This document shows, in pieces, positions 37,484 to 52,115 of a DNA stretch of 64,000 bases (positions are counted from its first letter, which is position 1; each line of letters begins with the position of its first letter). A model generated the notes under the pieces. It was not told where the DNA came from and did no database searches. It saw only the letters and a list, made by a program, of their open reading frames with translations. The position numbers and the translations under genes are program-made. Source of the DNA: Gymnothorax reevesii (Eukaryota > Chordata > Actinopteri > Anguilliformes > Muraenidae); NCBI GenBank assembly GCA_029721435.1, contig CM056578.1:16318411-16382410 (forward strand), read 5' to 3'.

Positions 37484-38329
37484 CACAGCACCACCGAGAG
37501 GAGAAAACAAACGCCAGGACCAATTTTAAAAATAACTGAGAAATATTCAAAGGGATGGTTCCATCAGTCAGTCCTACCCAGCTAGTATTTACAAGGTAAA
37601 GTTTAAATAGTTGCAGCACAAATAGTTTGGAATCTACCCTGACTTTCTGAACTGGCTGCTATGAAATCAGCTGTGAATGTCTTAATGCAGTGCAAGTTTG
37701 TTTCTTGATACAAGCTCATTTCATTGTTCTTACTACTGAAATGAATAGTCGTAAATAATAACACAAGCAGAAGGCAGAATTCCCGTACATGCTGGGTAAT
37801 TCACAGATAGCAAAACAGGCTCTCTCCATTTCCCTGGTCATGCAATCCTCTCTCGTCCTCCTCTCTCTCTCTTCCACCGTTTCTCCTCCCCCATCCCCCA
37901 CTCTTTCCTGCGACTCAATTACCGCCGGGCGAACAATAATGGAGTGGGAGCGGCGGCGGGTTCGATCCGCTAACCTGTGTGAGGGCTGGCCCTGGACAGC
38001 CGCCGTCACGGTGATGGATCACCTGGGCTACGGCACAGCCTTGTGGGGGTGGGGGACAGGGGGTGTAGGTGGGTGGTTACCAAATTAACCCTTTGCAAGC
38101 CACACTGGACCAGGGAAACTGGCTGACCGTCGGTAATAACAAACAAAAACAAAAAATACACTGAAGCTGAGGGTGACCCTTCATGGTGTGAGGTGGGGGG
38201 GGGGGTTATGTCCACTATTATCTCACCCAGGTTTTAAGAAATGACATAGTCAGACACCTGTCAAATTACAACATGTACACACAGACAGACACACAAATAT
38301 AGAGATGCTGTACCTTTTTCACAGATAGC

Positions 38330-38334
38330 ACACG

Positions 38335-38372
<38 letters not shown>

Positions 38373-38373
38373 T
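38330..38373. repeat. (CA)n microsatellite
   Basis: About 40 bp with one AAA interruption. Confidence 0.93.
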
Positions 38374-39246
38374 GCGTGGACAAAGGGTTGCAGCTGTGAA
38401 TTCTCAGGCCTGGAACAGAATGTATCTGGTGTAAAATATACACCCCCCCTGCCTTGGGTTTGGGCCCAGGACGAAGTGTCTGAGTTATCTCCCAGTTAAC
38501 TGTAGCTCTCCATGTGCCAAATTAAAATTGTGAAAACAAAAACACACGTGCACTCTCTCACACACTAAAAGTCATGCACCCATATATGCACACATACACA
38601 CACATACGGACAAAAGTGACAACAGACATGCCACTGCACTTCCTCCGAACACCTGGTGTGAGACAGTTGAGTATTTTTGCTCCAGTCTTTCAGAGAATAA
38701 CAGGGGCTGTTGTTGACAGTTGCCCACTGGGAGGTTGGGTGGGCCTCAGTCATGACAGAAAACAGTTGAAAACGGGGGAGTCGGGCAACCCAAACTCTGT
38801 CAGGTCATTACGAGATGGCTTCTTGAGAAAAAATAGAAGTTACACCCTAGTCTGTTGGTTGAATTCTTTTAAGCAGCTTTTTAAGTCATAAGCCTGAAGG
38901 GATTTGAATATTTCTGTATATTAACTACACTAAAATAGATAAAATAAATTGAAATTGCCTTCAGCCCAACCCCATCAGGGTCTGTTATGTGTCCATCTCA
39001 AAACCAGGAAAGACGTTCATCCTTTCTGGTATGGCTTTTACATGACACCACTCCGAGAACTGTTCGTGTGATTGGGTATAAGCGGAGTTGAAGACTTAGC
39101 ATTGGAGATGAATTTCTGCTGGCTTTTCTTCTAACCTGGCAGCCCTGCGAGCTCAAATGCCAGTGACCAGAGTCAATGGGGTACCAAAACAGGTGGATTT
39201 TCAAAATAAGAGCATGACACAACGGAAGGGGCATTGTTGCAGGATG

Positions 39247-39312
39247 CAGTTGTACATTGTGGGATACTCACACCTCCACAGTGCCAAAGCTCCCACAATG
39301 CATTATGGGATA
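39247..39312. repeat. Inverted repeat with a near-palindromic 20-mer
   Basis: ACATTGTGGGA at 39254-39264 is complementary to TCCCACAATG at 39291-39300. The second arm itself sits in TCCCACAATGCATTATGGGA (39291-39310), which is a palindrome with one mismatched pair. Confidence 0.7.
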
Positions 39313-39823
39313 GAACAATCACTCAGCCAAAGCCTAATTTCTTGCTGTATCAGCAACGATGAGGAAGAGGGCGGTCACGGTGGTAACCAAAGGTCCGACA
39401 TCCCAGGCGGCAGGGTTGAGTCAAAGGAGTGTATGACATAAGCCTTCCTCTTCCAGAAGGATGATTCACTGTGTGCAGTCAGAACTGACATCATCTGGTC
39501 ATGTGACACTAACATCCTATCATCAGCAGGCCTCGCTGAATGTCTGATTGTAGGTGGTTACACTAACCCCCCCCCCCCACCCCCAACTTTAGTCCCGTAA
39601 AAGGAAACATTTTTATACCAAGTGCCCATTTTCTCAGCATACGCCCATCAGCTGACAAGTACATTACAGCCACTACCAATTCTGAATTTTAACAATAGCA
39701 CAAATATACAGATCAGTGAACACCAAGGCAGCTAATTCAGATAAGGGTCTGATGGTCCTGACTTTGGAGCCTTTTGTTGGAGTGTTTGTTATTGGGCTCT
39801 GGGGAAGGTGAATGCATGTGTTC

Positions 39824-40140
39824 AGTGTCTTTTGTGTGTATGCGTTTCTATGTGTGACGCATGTATGTGTGTGTGTGTGTGAGGTGTGTATATTTGTTTG
39901 TGCAAGCACTTCTGTGTGTGTTTGTAAATGTGTGTGTGTGTGGGTGTGTGAGTATTTATATATGTGTGTGATGAATGAGTCAGTGGTGTACTGCATGTGT
40001 CTGTGCTTGAGTCACTGTTAGAGTAGTGAATGTGCGTCAGTCAGTGTGTGTGTGCGTGCGTGTGTGTGCCTCGGTGTGTTGTGCCTATGCGTGTATCCGT
40101 GTGAATGTGTGTGCCTGTGTGAGCATGAATGACAGTGGCT
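39824..40140. repeat. TG-rich degenerate tract
   Basis: Imperfect TGTGTG units with TGTGTTTG, TGTGTGAGTG and GTGCGTGCGTG variants. Frames across it are low complexity. Confidence 0.8.
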
Positions 40141-40394
40141 GGCTGTGTTCCCGGATCACACTGCTGATGCTGTAAATTTGAGGTTAATGAGAGCTAATGG
40201 GGTGAGACGCGCTGCACTGTACTCGCGCTCTCGGCGAGAAATACCGCCGCGCAACATTACAGACAGGGACCCGCCCCCCTCAGCCTCTCTCTGTCACAGT
40301 ACGGCAGGGTCTGAGTAGCAATCAAGCACAGCGCACAGAGAACAGAGGCTCCCCGATACACTCCCACTCAACAGACTGTAACTCTCTCACCGCA

Positions 40395-40665
40395 GAGAAA
40401 GATCTGTGATGTCACAATGGCCTCTTACACTGTTTCAATTCAAAGAGTGGAACACTTCCACAGCATAAATGATTAGTGATGTCACAATGCCCATCTGCAC
40501 TATCTTATTTGAAAGAGTGAAAACATACAAAGCAAAAAAAAATATATATATTGGTGATGTCACAAAATGCTTTTTAACTGTTTCACTTGAGAGATTTTTT
40601 TCACCACACAAATGATTTATGACAATGTCAATCTTTGGGGTTTTGCTTGAAAGACTAGAAAACTG
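40395..40665. repeat. Degenerate minisatellite with GTGATGTCACAA word
   Basis: Three to four units of roughly 75 bp share GTGATGTCACAATG, CTTxxACTGTTTCA and AAAGAGTGGAA-type words (copies near 40409, 40473, 40553, and a worn one near 40625). A detached unit lies at 41130-41205. Confidence 0.65.
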
Positions 40666-41493
40666 GCCTCATTCCAATTGTTCATATTTCACATATGGCC
40701 CTCCGATTCTTCCCTCTTTTTCTTGCTGTTTGCTCCCCTAATTGCAAAGAGCAGAAAAAGGAGTAAGTTGGGGGCTGGGGAATTACAGAAATAAATGAGT
40801 AAAATGGTGTTCAAGGGTCAGTGTGAAACGTTATTGGTCATGAATGGGATGTGTGAAACAGATGAGAGAAAGACCCAGTGGTCAATCATTTATACTCACA
40901 CATTTATATAAAAAAGGATGATCCCATCTTTCCCTGCACAAGGCACCTGTGAAAATGGCCACTACTTAGGGTAAATCCTAACTGAACTAACCAATTTGAG
41001 TCTCCTCAGTGATGGTGACCCTTGATCGAGTTTCGGATTAGGCCTTAAGACTGTAAAAAATAAGCAACTTGATTAAGCAATTTTCAGAAAACAAATGATC
41101 AGTTGATGTAACTACGATCATCTGCGCTGATTTACTTCAGAGGGTGGAAAACTTCTGAGGCACAAATTGTTAGTGATGTCACAATGGCCATCTGCTCTTT
41201 CAGCCCATTATTGCATCACAAGGGCAGGCCTGTCTCATGTCCCATGTGGAACTTCTGTGCATTGTTTCCATGTTACACCACTTCCAGCGCCATGGATCTA
41301 AACTCTACAGATGGATGTGTGTGAGGGTTTGTTGCCACGGTGACCAAGCGGTTACTGGAGACGATGACATCATTGCATGTAAGGCGCCCCACAGCTGCCT
41401 GAGCCCAGATGGACACTGGAGTGTGGGACAATCAAGAGCCATGTGCCGCTTGGCAGTCAGAGTAAATCCAACAAAGAGAGTGAAAGACAGAGC

Positions 41494-41495
<2 letters not shown>

Positions 41496-41546
<51 letters not shown>
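41496..41546. repeat. (GA)n microsatellite
   Basis: About 50 bp of pure GA ending in GGGGGA. Confidence 0.97.
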
Positions 41547-41549
<3 letters not shown>

Positions 41550-42646
41550 GAGATGCTTTCTCTCCCTCCACACCGCAAAACAACCCATAATAATCTGGTG
41601 AACTCCTACATCCACAGAGGTTTCCCATCCACATTCAATGTGTGAAATGCTATCTAGAAACAGAAATAAAATGCGACACTGCAGACACACAATGTCAGGA
41701 CTGGGTCCATGGGCTCAGCAGCCCAAATGGCTTTGAATAGCTTTAGTCGTGTTTTCACTCATTTTAAAATGTATTAAAAAAAATAAATAAATAAAAACAA
41801 AAGACCTTAGAGAGATGTATGTCATAACCATAGAATAAACCTGTTCTTTGCTCTAATTTATTATTTGTCATCTGTGCGTGCTTCATGTCTTTTTTTGCCT
41901 GCATCACCTCTTTGAGTATAATGAGACGGTGGTGAGACATCATTGAGAATGACGGCTCAAAACTATAAATATCGATAATATCCTGCAAGGAAACATTGTT
42001 TAATTTTAATTGTTCATAGATAAGGATGATTTACGCCGCCCACGCCTTCATTGTAATGGGTGTTTTGCATAAATCACATCTTTATCACAAATTAATGAGT
42101 CGCAAAGGTAATCTAGCATAGGTAAGTGACAACCATTAATCACATGCCGAAAATTGTTTATATTTTGTTTGTTATTTAGATAGACATAAAATAAATTATA
42201 GTTTTGCACATTTTTACTTTAAAATGAATATACTGGGTATATCTGACTCAAGCTAAGCCAGTTTTCAAATGTAGCAATAAATTAAGAGACCCTGAGGATT
42301 ATTACACTGCCAGAGACAGGTGACCTCAGCAGCCTCCATTTAGCAGCATGCCTCTCACCATGCAGTAAGTACCAGTTAATTAACAAACTGTGAAAAAAGT
42401 CAGTTTTTATTTAAGAAAAAAGTACTGTTAAATATTGAAAGTACACAAATGTAAAGAGTTGAAATGGATATAACTGTACGGTGTACAGTTTAAACATGGT
42501 TTTAAAACTTTCGATTTTTGCTAGCTTTTCTCTGGGAGGATAGCGCGGACAGGCGAATTGAACAAAGGAAGAGAGGAAGACGGAGAGAGGTGTGATGCAG
42601 GTCATAGGCTGGATTCAAACCTCCCACACTGAGGCTGGAGAAGGAC

Positions 42647-43674
42647 GTGCTCATAGGCTGTCAACACCATAGAGACAGCCAGGGCAACACTCACTTAGTA
42701 CGCAGCTGTACTAAGGCTCAAGCGAGGAGAAACTGGATTGTTTTTCTATTACTCCTTCTATCAGGTAATATCCAACCTAATCCAGGTCCAGAGCTGCTGC
42801 AACTTCAAACACCAGATGAATTTAAATCCAGAAATGGACTTGGTTTTTTCCATCTGAATGTGCGCAGCCTGGTAAATAAAATGGATTTAATAAAGATATG
42901 GGCTAACTCGACTCATCCGGATGTCATGGTCTTTTCTGAAACGTGGCTGAAGAAATCAATCACAAACTCCATGATTTCGATTCAAGGATACAATGTCTTT
43001 AGAGCCGATCGCGCTAGAAAAGGGGGAGGGATAGCAATTTACACCAAATCTAACCTGAATTGCACTTGCCTTCAACTAGCAAACCAAATTGTTTTGAACT
43101 TTTGGCAATTCAAGTATCCCTTCCTAATGGCACTAATGTTATTGTGGTCGGATGCTATCGTCCGCCTTCAGCTTCAAGTGAAGCGCCCGCTTCACTTATG
43201 CACATTCTTCAGAACTGGACAAACTCCGAGTTGATATTACTCGGAGACCTAAACTGGGACTGGCTCTCGTCAACTTATGATCAGTTCAAAGACTTTTGTG
43301 AGCAAAATTGTCTGTCATAATTGGTAAACTCGCTGACCCCGCTTAACCAAAAAGATCAGAGCAAATCGACATTACTAGACATTATTTTAACAAACGCACC
43401 ACACAAATTCTCGGCGGTTGGGATTTTTTGTAATGATGTTAGCGATTATTGTGCAGTTGTCTGTGTGAGAAACTGTAAGATCGCTAAGAATAATCCGCCG
43501 TTTATTTATAAACGACTGTTTAAACTTTTTAACGAACAAGATTTTTTGCACAGTCTTTATAGTTGTGACCTCAGTATTGTCTTGCAAATACCTGATGCGG
43601 ATCTAGCCTGGGATTATTTCAGATCCACTTTCTTGGCTATTTGAGATAAACACGCCCCTTTTAGAAGATTTTGA
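42647..43674 (+). pseudogene. LINE endonuclease part, broken
   Basis: Starts with a short leader, then LLLLLSGNIQPNPGP (to 42790), GLGFFHLNVRSLVNKMD, VMVFSETWLKKSITNS, ADRARKGGGIAIYTKS. The frame shifts near 43075-43085 and continues with VSLPNGTNVIVVGCYRPPSA and LILLGDLNWDW (about 43234-43266); GDLN carries one of the conserved acidic residues of this endonuclease family. Stops interrupt at 43318 (TAA), 43642 (TGA) and 43672 (TGA) with the same frame resuming after each. Such endonucleases nick target DNA for target-primed reverse transcription. The N-terminal NPGP word is discussed in the findings. Confidence 0.8.
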
Positions 43675-45583
43675 GTTAGTGGTAATAATAACCCTTGGTT
43701 TACAGATTGCATCTCTGCCTGTATTAGACAAAGAAATGCTGCTTGGGCGAAAGCAAAAAAGTCTAATAATCCTTTAGATTGGACCCTATACAGAACTCTA
43801 AAAAATAGACGTTCAAATTTGGTCAAAAATTCTAAAAGTGATTACTACCTTTCCATGATGAATGAAAATCTGAATAATCCTGTCAAATTCTGGAAGTTGG
43901 TTAAAAACCTCTCAGGTTTCATTACACAAACTAGTCTTCCTAATGTTCTTAAAATAAATCGATGTGTAATCCACGGTGTAACAAATATTATAGACTCTTT
44001 TAATAGACATTTCATTTCTCTTGGTTCAACAATTGACCCCAGTGTTACGGAGGTCCTGAGGGATGAAGGAAACCCAGAGTCTGTCTTCTGCACCCCTGCG
44101 CGGAAATCCACTTTTACTCCCATCTCTGTCCTTCAAGTTCATAAAGCCCTATTGAGCTTAGATTGTAAGAAATCTTCTGGCCCTGATAAGATACAGCCTT
44201 ATTTTCTAAAAATTGCTGCAGATATTATTGCAGAGCCAATTGCTTCTATTTTTAATCTGACCTTAACCTCTAATATCATCCCTGGTATATGGAAATCTGC
44301 TATGGTTTTCCCTTTATTTAAGAGTGGAGACTCCTCCAATCGACTACCGTCGCATTTCCTGGTTGTCCGTTATAGCCAAAGTCTTTGAATCTTTTGTGAA
44401 TGACCATTTGAAACGATTTTTATCGGATAATAATATTCTCAGTGATTGTCAGTCAGGTTTTAGATCAGGCCACAGTACTATAACAGCGACAATGCTAGTT
44501 ACAAATGATATTATCAAAGCTCTAGACGGCAAACAGCACTGTGCAGCTTTATATGTTGATATGTCAAAAGCATTTGACTCGGTAGACCACCAACTCCTAT
44601 TACAGAGACTTGCCTGTATAGGCCTTAGTGGCATGGCTTTAAATTGGTTTAAGAACTATTTAACTGAAAGAACGCAGTGCATCTCTGAAGAAAATGATAC
44701 CTAAACCTTTCTTATAGTAAACAAAGGTGTCCCACAAGGATCTATTTTCGGCCCCATCTTATTCTCTATTTTTATAAATGACCTAAGTCATGGAATAAAT
44801 CCTGCTAAGCTACATTTGTATGCTGATGACACAATTATTTATATGGTAGCACCCTCTTTGAATCAAGCCTTAGAGCATTTGCAGGATGCTTTTCAGTCCC
44901 TGCAGCATTCATTATTACATCTGAAGTTGGTCCTCAATCCAAAAAAGACCAAATATATGACTTTCACTCGCGCTCGCTCAAAGATCATTGATTTCACATT
45001 ATCAACATTAGAAGGTACATGTATAGAGAGAGTTACCTTGCACAAATACTTGGGCATTTGGCTTGATGATAAGATGACATTTACCATGCATATTGATAAT
45101 CTATTGAAAAAACTTTGGCCAAAGCTTGGCTGTCTTTTCCGCTTAAAGAAATGCTTTTCATTTGAGGCCAGAAAGAAAATTGTGCAAAGCTCATTTTTAT
45201 CAGTTTTAGATTATGGTGATTAATTTATATGCACGCAGCTTCATCCCTTCTGAAAAAACTAGATTCTGCATATCATGCTGCATTACGCTTTGTAACAAAT
45301 GCTGGTTTTCACACTCACCATTGTACTTTATATGAACTACTTGGATGGTCTTCTCTATATCAGAGGAGAAAAACACATATGTTGATATTTATTGCCAAGT
45401 CATTACAAGGTAAAATTCCCACTTATATCTCCAACCTTTGGTAAAACTGCTTTTTCCTTTTATGCACCCTGGGCCAGGAATGAGCTGCAAAAAAGCACTA
45501 ACCTAGGAGCATTCCCTTCATTATATCTTTTTAAAAGACTTTTACAAACCGCCCAGATGGAAACATGTTGCTGTTTTACTTAA
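43675..45583 (+). pseudogene. LINE reverse transcriptase part, broken
   Basis: Resumes with NNNPWFTDCISACIRQRNAA, then KSSGPDKIQPYFLKIAADI (fingers), a frameshift near 44335, DYRRISWLSVIAKVFESF, SDCQSGFRSGHSTITA, YVDMSKAFDSVDH, a TAA at 44702, GVPQGSIFGPILFSIFINDL, LYADDTIIY at 44816-44842 (catalytic Asp pair), LNPKKTKYMTF and HKYLGIWLDDKMTF. After a TAA at 45221 the frame shifts again to AALRFVTNAGF and YELLGWSSLYQRR. A further shift near 45430 leads to PWARNELQKSTNLGAFPS and the end. All parts are in the normal order for an L2/CR1-type polymerase, so the copy was long before it decayed. Confidence 0.85.
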
Positions 45584-45840
45584 TCTGAGATTTTGATGTG
45601 GAGTGTGTAACAGATATATTGGACTGGCCTGTACAACTCTCCTCCTGCTGTTTCCTCTGTGCTGCTTTGATGTATTGTACAAGTCAAATTGTTTTTTTTT
45701 TTTTTTTAAATGTCTTGTATGTACACATGTGAAACTGCTCATGCTGCTGTCTTCACCAGGACTCCCTGGAAGAAGAGATCTTGTATCTCAATGGGACCTT
45801 CCTGGCTAAATAAAGGATAAATAAACAAATAAATAAATTT

Positions 45841-48452
<2,612 letters not shown>

Positions 48453-49297
48453 TTAACTTTGGCATTTCTCGAGTGAATAACATCTTGTTATTGTTTGCAA
48501 GTGAATATTTCTCTATTAAAAATTATGAAATAAGTTAAAGTACCTCACTGGCAGCATTATTGACTAGTTCAAAGAATAAATATATGGAAAAAAATACAGT
48601 AGAATAAATAATAACTGAAATTGACTTTCAACTATGTTTTGATGCATGTAGTGTACCAGGCCTCTGGGCCATAAATGGTCTCCCAAGAAAACCTAAGGGT
48701 GCCATTTTAGCCCATATGCATAAACAATCCTGTTACCTCATATCAATACAGAAAAAATACATTCAAATAGTCTTAATTTATTTCATATCGCACAAAATGC
48801 AAAGTACAAATGAATCGACCAAGCAAATCAATTCTAGGCTTGAAATATTGAGTGTTGAAATTGTGGTATGGAACACTATTTCAAACTTCAACTTCAAAAA
48901 AGGCTATGCACGAACATCAATTCGTGTTAATAATTTATCAAGCGAAATACTTGGGCCATTAATGCAACTTCTATCACGGGATGGCAAAAATGTATTTCAC
49001 TGTTAAAAGCATCACTGGCTTCAGTAGGAAGTATCAAAGGTAAAACAGCCATAACTTGGGATGTGTGATGGATTTAAATACGCCATCTTGCTAATGGAAG
49101 CCATTTTGCATTCCTAAAGAAGGGACATTTGCCTTATTTGTATGAGTGAGATGGGCGAGTGCTTAAAAACAGGGATGGCTCGGTAATCGTCGGGAGTGAA
49201 AGAAAATTATTATATCACATTTAGTGCCGCAATTACTTGGACAAACCAGTTATGTTGTCAGAACTAAGAGAATAAAAAGGCTGTCAGTCAAACTCGA

Positions 49298-49315
49298 GGG
49301 GGGGGGGGGGGGGGG
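49298..49315 (+). repeat. Poly(G) run of 18
   Basis: Uninterrupted run of 18 G on the plus strand. Confidence 0.95.
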
Positions 49316-49821
49316 CGATGGTTGATGCATGTTTCATAGATTGGGCTGAAATGAGACATACATGATGCACGCACAACCGCAGGACTGGTAAAGACTGTTA
49401 ACATTCTAAAAACCATCGGAAGTAGTTGCAACAACGAGGACATTTTGATTTCATGAACATTTCCCAAAAGAATATAACTATAATTTTATTTATGATGAGA
49501 CCTGAATATAGCTCCAAACAAATACAACTTCTCCAAAACTCTCGGTTTACCAGTTTGACTATATACTGTCAACGGTTCTAACTAAGTGAGTTAGCATCTG
49601 TGCTTTTGGGAAACAAAACCCAGATCTCTAGGTTCATCTCTTTGCTGCTCTCCACATCATCATAGTCTTATGAGGCTGAGTCGAATAGTTCGGCCGTGTG
49701 AAGACGTACAACCAACTTCTTTTTTTCCAGAACCTTATCACATTGAACAACCACAAAAACTGTGATCACAGAACAATTTCCGCAACCCAGTTGAATAAAG
49801 GAATGGGTGTAGCTATATGAT

Positions 49822-49880
49822 ATAAAAATATAATATATATATTTATATATATATATAAATATATAATATACATATTTTTT
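49822..49880. repeat. AT-rich palindrome
   Basis: ATATAATATATATATTTATA and its following TATATATATAAATATATAAT form nested self-complementary AT DNA of nearly 55 bp. Confidence 0.8.
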
Positions 49881-50882
49881 TGGCAGGGCTGGCCAGCCCT
49901 CCTTTATTGTGACCTCAAGGCGCTGAATGAGGTGTGCTTCACCAGATTTGGAGTAAAAACCTAAAGGAACAGGTTTGAATAACCAGAATTGATGGTAAAT
50001 ACCAACTTTAGGTCAACTTTAGGTGATCTTTTTAAAACATTGACCGCTATTCCCAAATCTCATTTTAAAAAAAAGCCCTGTAAGACACAAATCCTTTGAA
50101 ATGGAGACGGATCCAGAATGGGTGGTTTATGCTTGCTATTGAGTGAGAATCCGATCCCAGTATTTAAAAAGGAATGCGATACATGTCGCGCTGAGCCAAA
50201 CGGCACTCTAAATGATCCCCTCCTCACCCCCTCCTGACATTTCTACACTTTCTAATTCCTGTTTTCGTAACCCTCCCCAGGCCTTAGTCAAAGGCGCCTC
50301 TCAGTATTTTGACACTGAAACAATGACCCTTTCTTCAGCACGGGGTACTGTTATGTTAGCCTGTTTATGTGTTGTGGTCCCTTTGGTAGCTCCCCTAGTG
50401 CCTACAGCAACAGGCGCGGTGGGGGGAGGGTGGATGTATGAAGGGGGGTGGATGTGGCGCACCACCTAATGTGTGAGACGACCACCTCAAAGCTCTGGTG
50501 AGAGAGCACCAGAGAAGCGAGAGAGATAACACACTGCAAACAACAGAAAAGCCAATCTCAACAAAAGCACTATCTTACATTTGGACTTGAGATCTCATTT
50601 CTGTAATCTTTTAGGCTCTAGAACAATTTTTTTTTTCCCCAATGAGGTGAGATGATGTGACTAATTTCTTCACTCTCTTTCAGTGACTTGAATCAAGTTG
50701 ACATTTTCTTAATAGCCAACACAAATAAGAAATTAAGACACATGTTAAGACAATAGCACATGCTAAGCTAACATTGTTTTCATTGTTTTCAGTGAGAGAC
50801 AATGAGAGACAATGTAACTTGATTGATGCATTATGCGAAGCAATTGTTTCACAAACCAGAATAAATTCAATAATAAATGAGT

Positions 50883-50888
<6 letters not shown>

Positions 50889-50920
<32 letters not shown>
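50889..50920. repeat. (GA)n microsatellite
   Basis: About 32 bp of pure GA. Confidence 0.95.
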
Positions 50921-50924
<4 letters not shown>

Positions 50925-51101
50925 ATGGAGAGAACCTAACTGTAATTAGGAGAATGTGGAGGTGACTGGGGGGAGGTATGTTGTCGAAGAAATGTGGTGA
51001 AACCACACACTTTTTCCTGGTGGCATTGGGGTGGGGTGGGGAGCGTGTGAGTGTGTGAACCTCTCCTCTCATGTAGGACATGAATTATATCCTACAGATA
51101 C

Positions 51102-51139
51102 TGAACACACACACACACACGCGAGCGCACGCACGCATA

Positions 51140-51184
<45 letters not shown>
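51102..51184. repeat. (CA)n microsatellite with CG-rich centre
   Basis: CACACA, then CGCGAGCGCACGCACGCATA, then about 40 bp of pure CA. Confidence 0.95.
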
Positions 51185-52076
51185 CTACGCTTGCCTAGAA
51201 GAGGCAATAATGTCATATATGCCTAAATAAAAAAGAAAAACAGAGAGTAAAAGCCTTGTTTAATGCCCTTTCATTGTCTCTGATGCTACAGACGCAGCTC
51301 ACAGCAGATCCATGAATTTAGTTAAGGGCAAGAGGAGGAATGTACAAATTAAGGAAGAAATTCAGAAGAATCGATTCAGTTTGAGAAATGACAGTGGGCC
51401 AAAGCGGCCCTGTGACCTTACCAACCCCCCTTCCCCAGCACAAGACCCTTTCAGACAGCGGGGAATACCTACACCCCCTCAAAGAGAAGGATGACAGTAT
51501 ATCATATTTAATCAGGTTCCCTGTAATTACGGAAGCGGTGAAACGCGGGACGGCTGGATAATGAAGCGGAGTGTGAGCGCTCCATTAGCGCGGGGGGTAT
51601 GGAGACGAATGGGAGCTGCGCTCTCCGTGAAAACACCAGGCCGGCGGCAGTTGTAGACGTCAGGCGCTATTCGTTCCCTCTTATTGCCATCGATTTCCTG
51701 ATTCCCCACCAATCAGCACACTAGCAGAGCGGATAATATACACTTACAGCGAGATGGGGCGAGGCGGGGGAGGAAGGGGTGGGGGTGGTTAGCTACATGC
51801 TAGGTTTCTGAACCAGAGCTCTCAATGCAGAACAGAACACTGCTTAGCGTGAATGAACAAAGGACGCAGACGTGTCTAAAAATCATTTCAGGCAAACGGC
51901 ATTCAAAGTTTTGCAGCTGTACAGTGCAGCAGGTAAGTGCTGCTGCAGTCGCCGCAAAATGACAGCAGAGCATAAAAAGTTCAGCTGATATTATGGCAGA
52001 CAGACTGTAATGTAAAATAAAGGTTTGCATTTTACCCACATATTTATTGTGCAACATCCTCAACCGTTTCTGTTTC

Positions 52077-52115
52077 GTGTGTGTGTGTGTGTGTGTGTGT
52101 GTGCACGCGCGTGCA
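52077..52115. repeat. (TG)n microsatellite
   Basis: About 26 bp of pure TG followed by CACGCGCGTGC. Confidence 0.93.

Larger units (their letters stand above)
42640..45840 (+). mobile_element. Decayed non-LTR retrotransposon (L2/CR1 group)
   Basis: On the plus strand, antisense to ebf1, are an apurinic endonuclease-like domain and then a reverse transcriptase with LYADDT, followed by an untranslated tail ending CCTGGCTAAATAAAGGATAA and an (AAATA)n-like tail (45806-45838). The ACCAGGACTCCCTGGAAGAA and ATCTCAATGGGACCTTCCTG wording of the tail is typical of L2/CR1-type elements of fish. About 3.2 kb long. The frame is broken by several stops and at least three frameshifts, so this copy is dead. 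The 5' boundary is not defined; the first protein-like sequence starts at 42647. Confidence 0.85.

Noticed and set aside
42647..45583. LINE frames as host genes
   Set aside because: Endonuclease and LYADDT polymerase blocks identify a retrotransposon, and stops and frameshifts make it a dead copy.
48716..49006. Plus-strand frame of 96 codons
   Set aside because: AT-rich codon use, no recognisable motif, inside an ebf1 intron.
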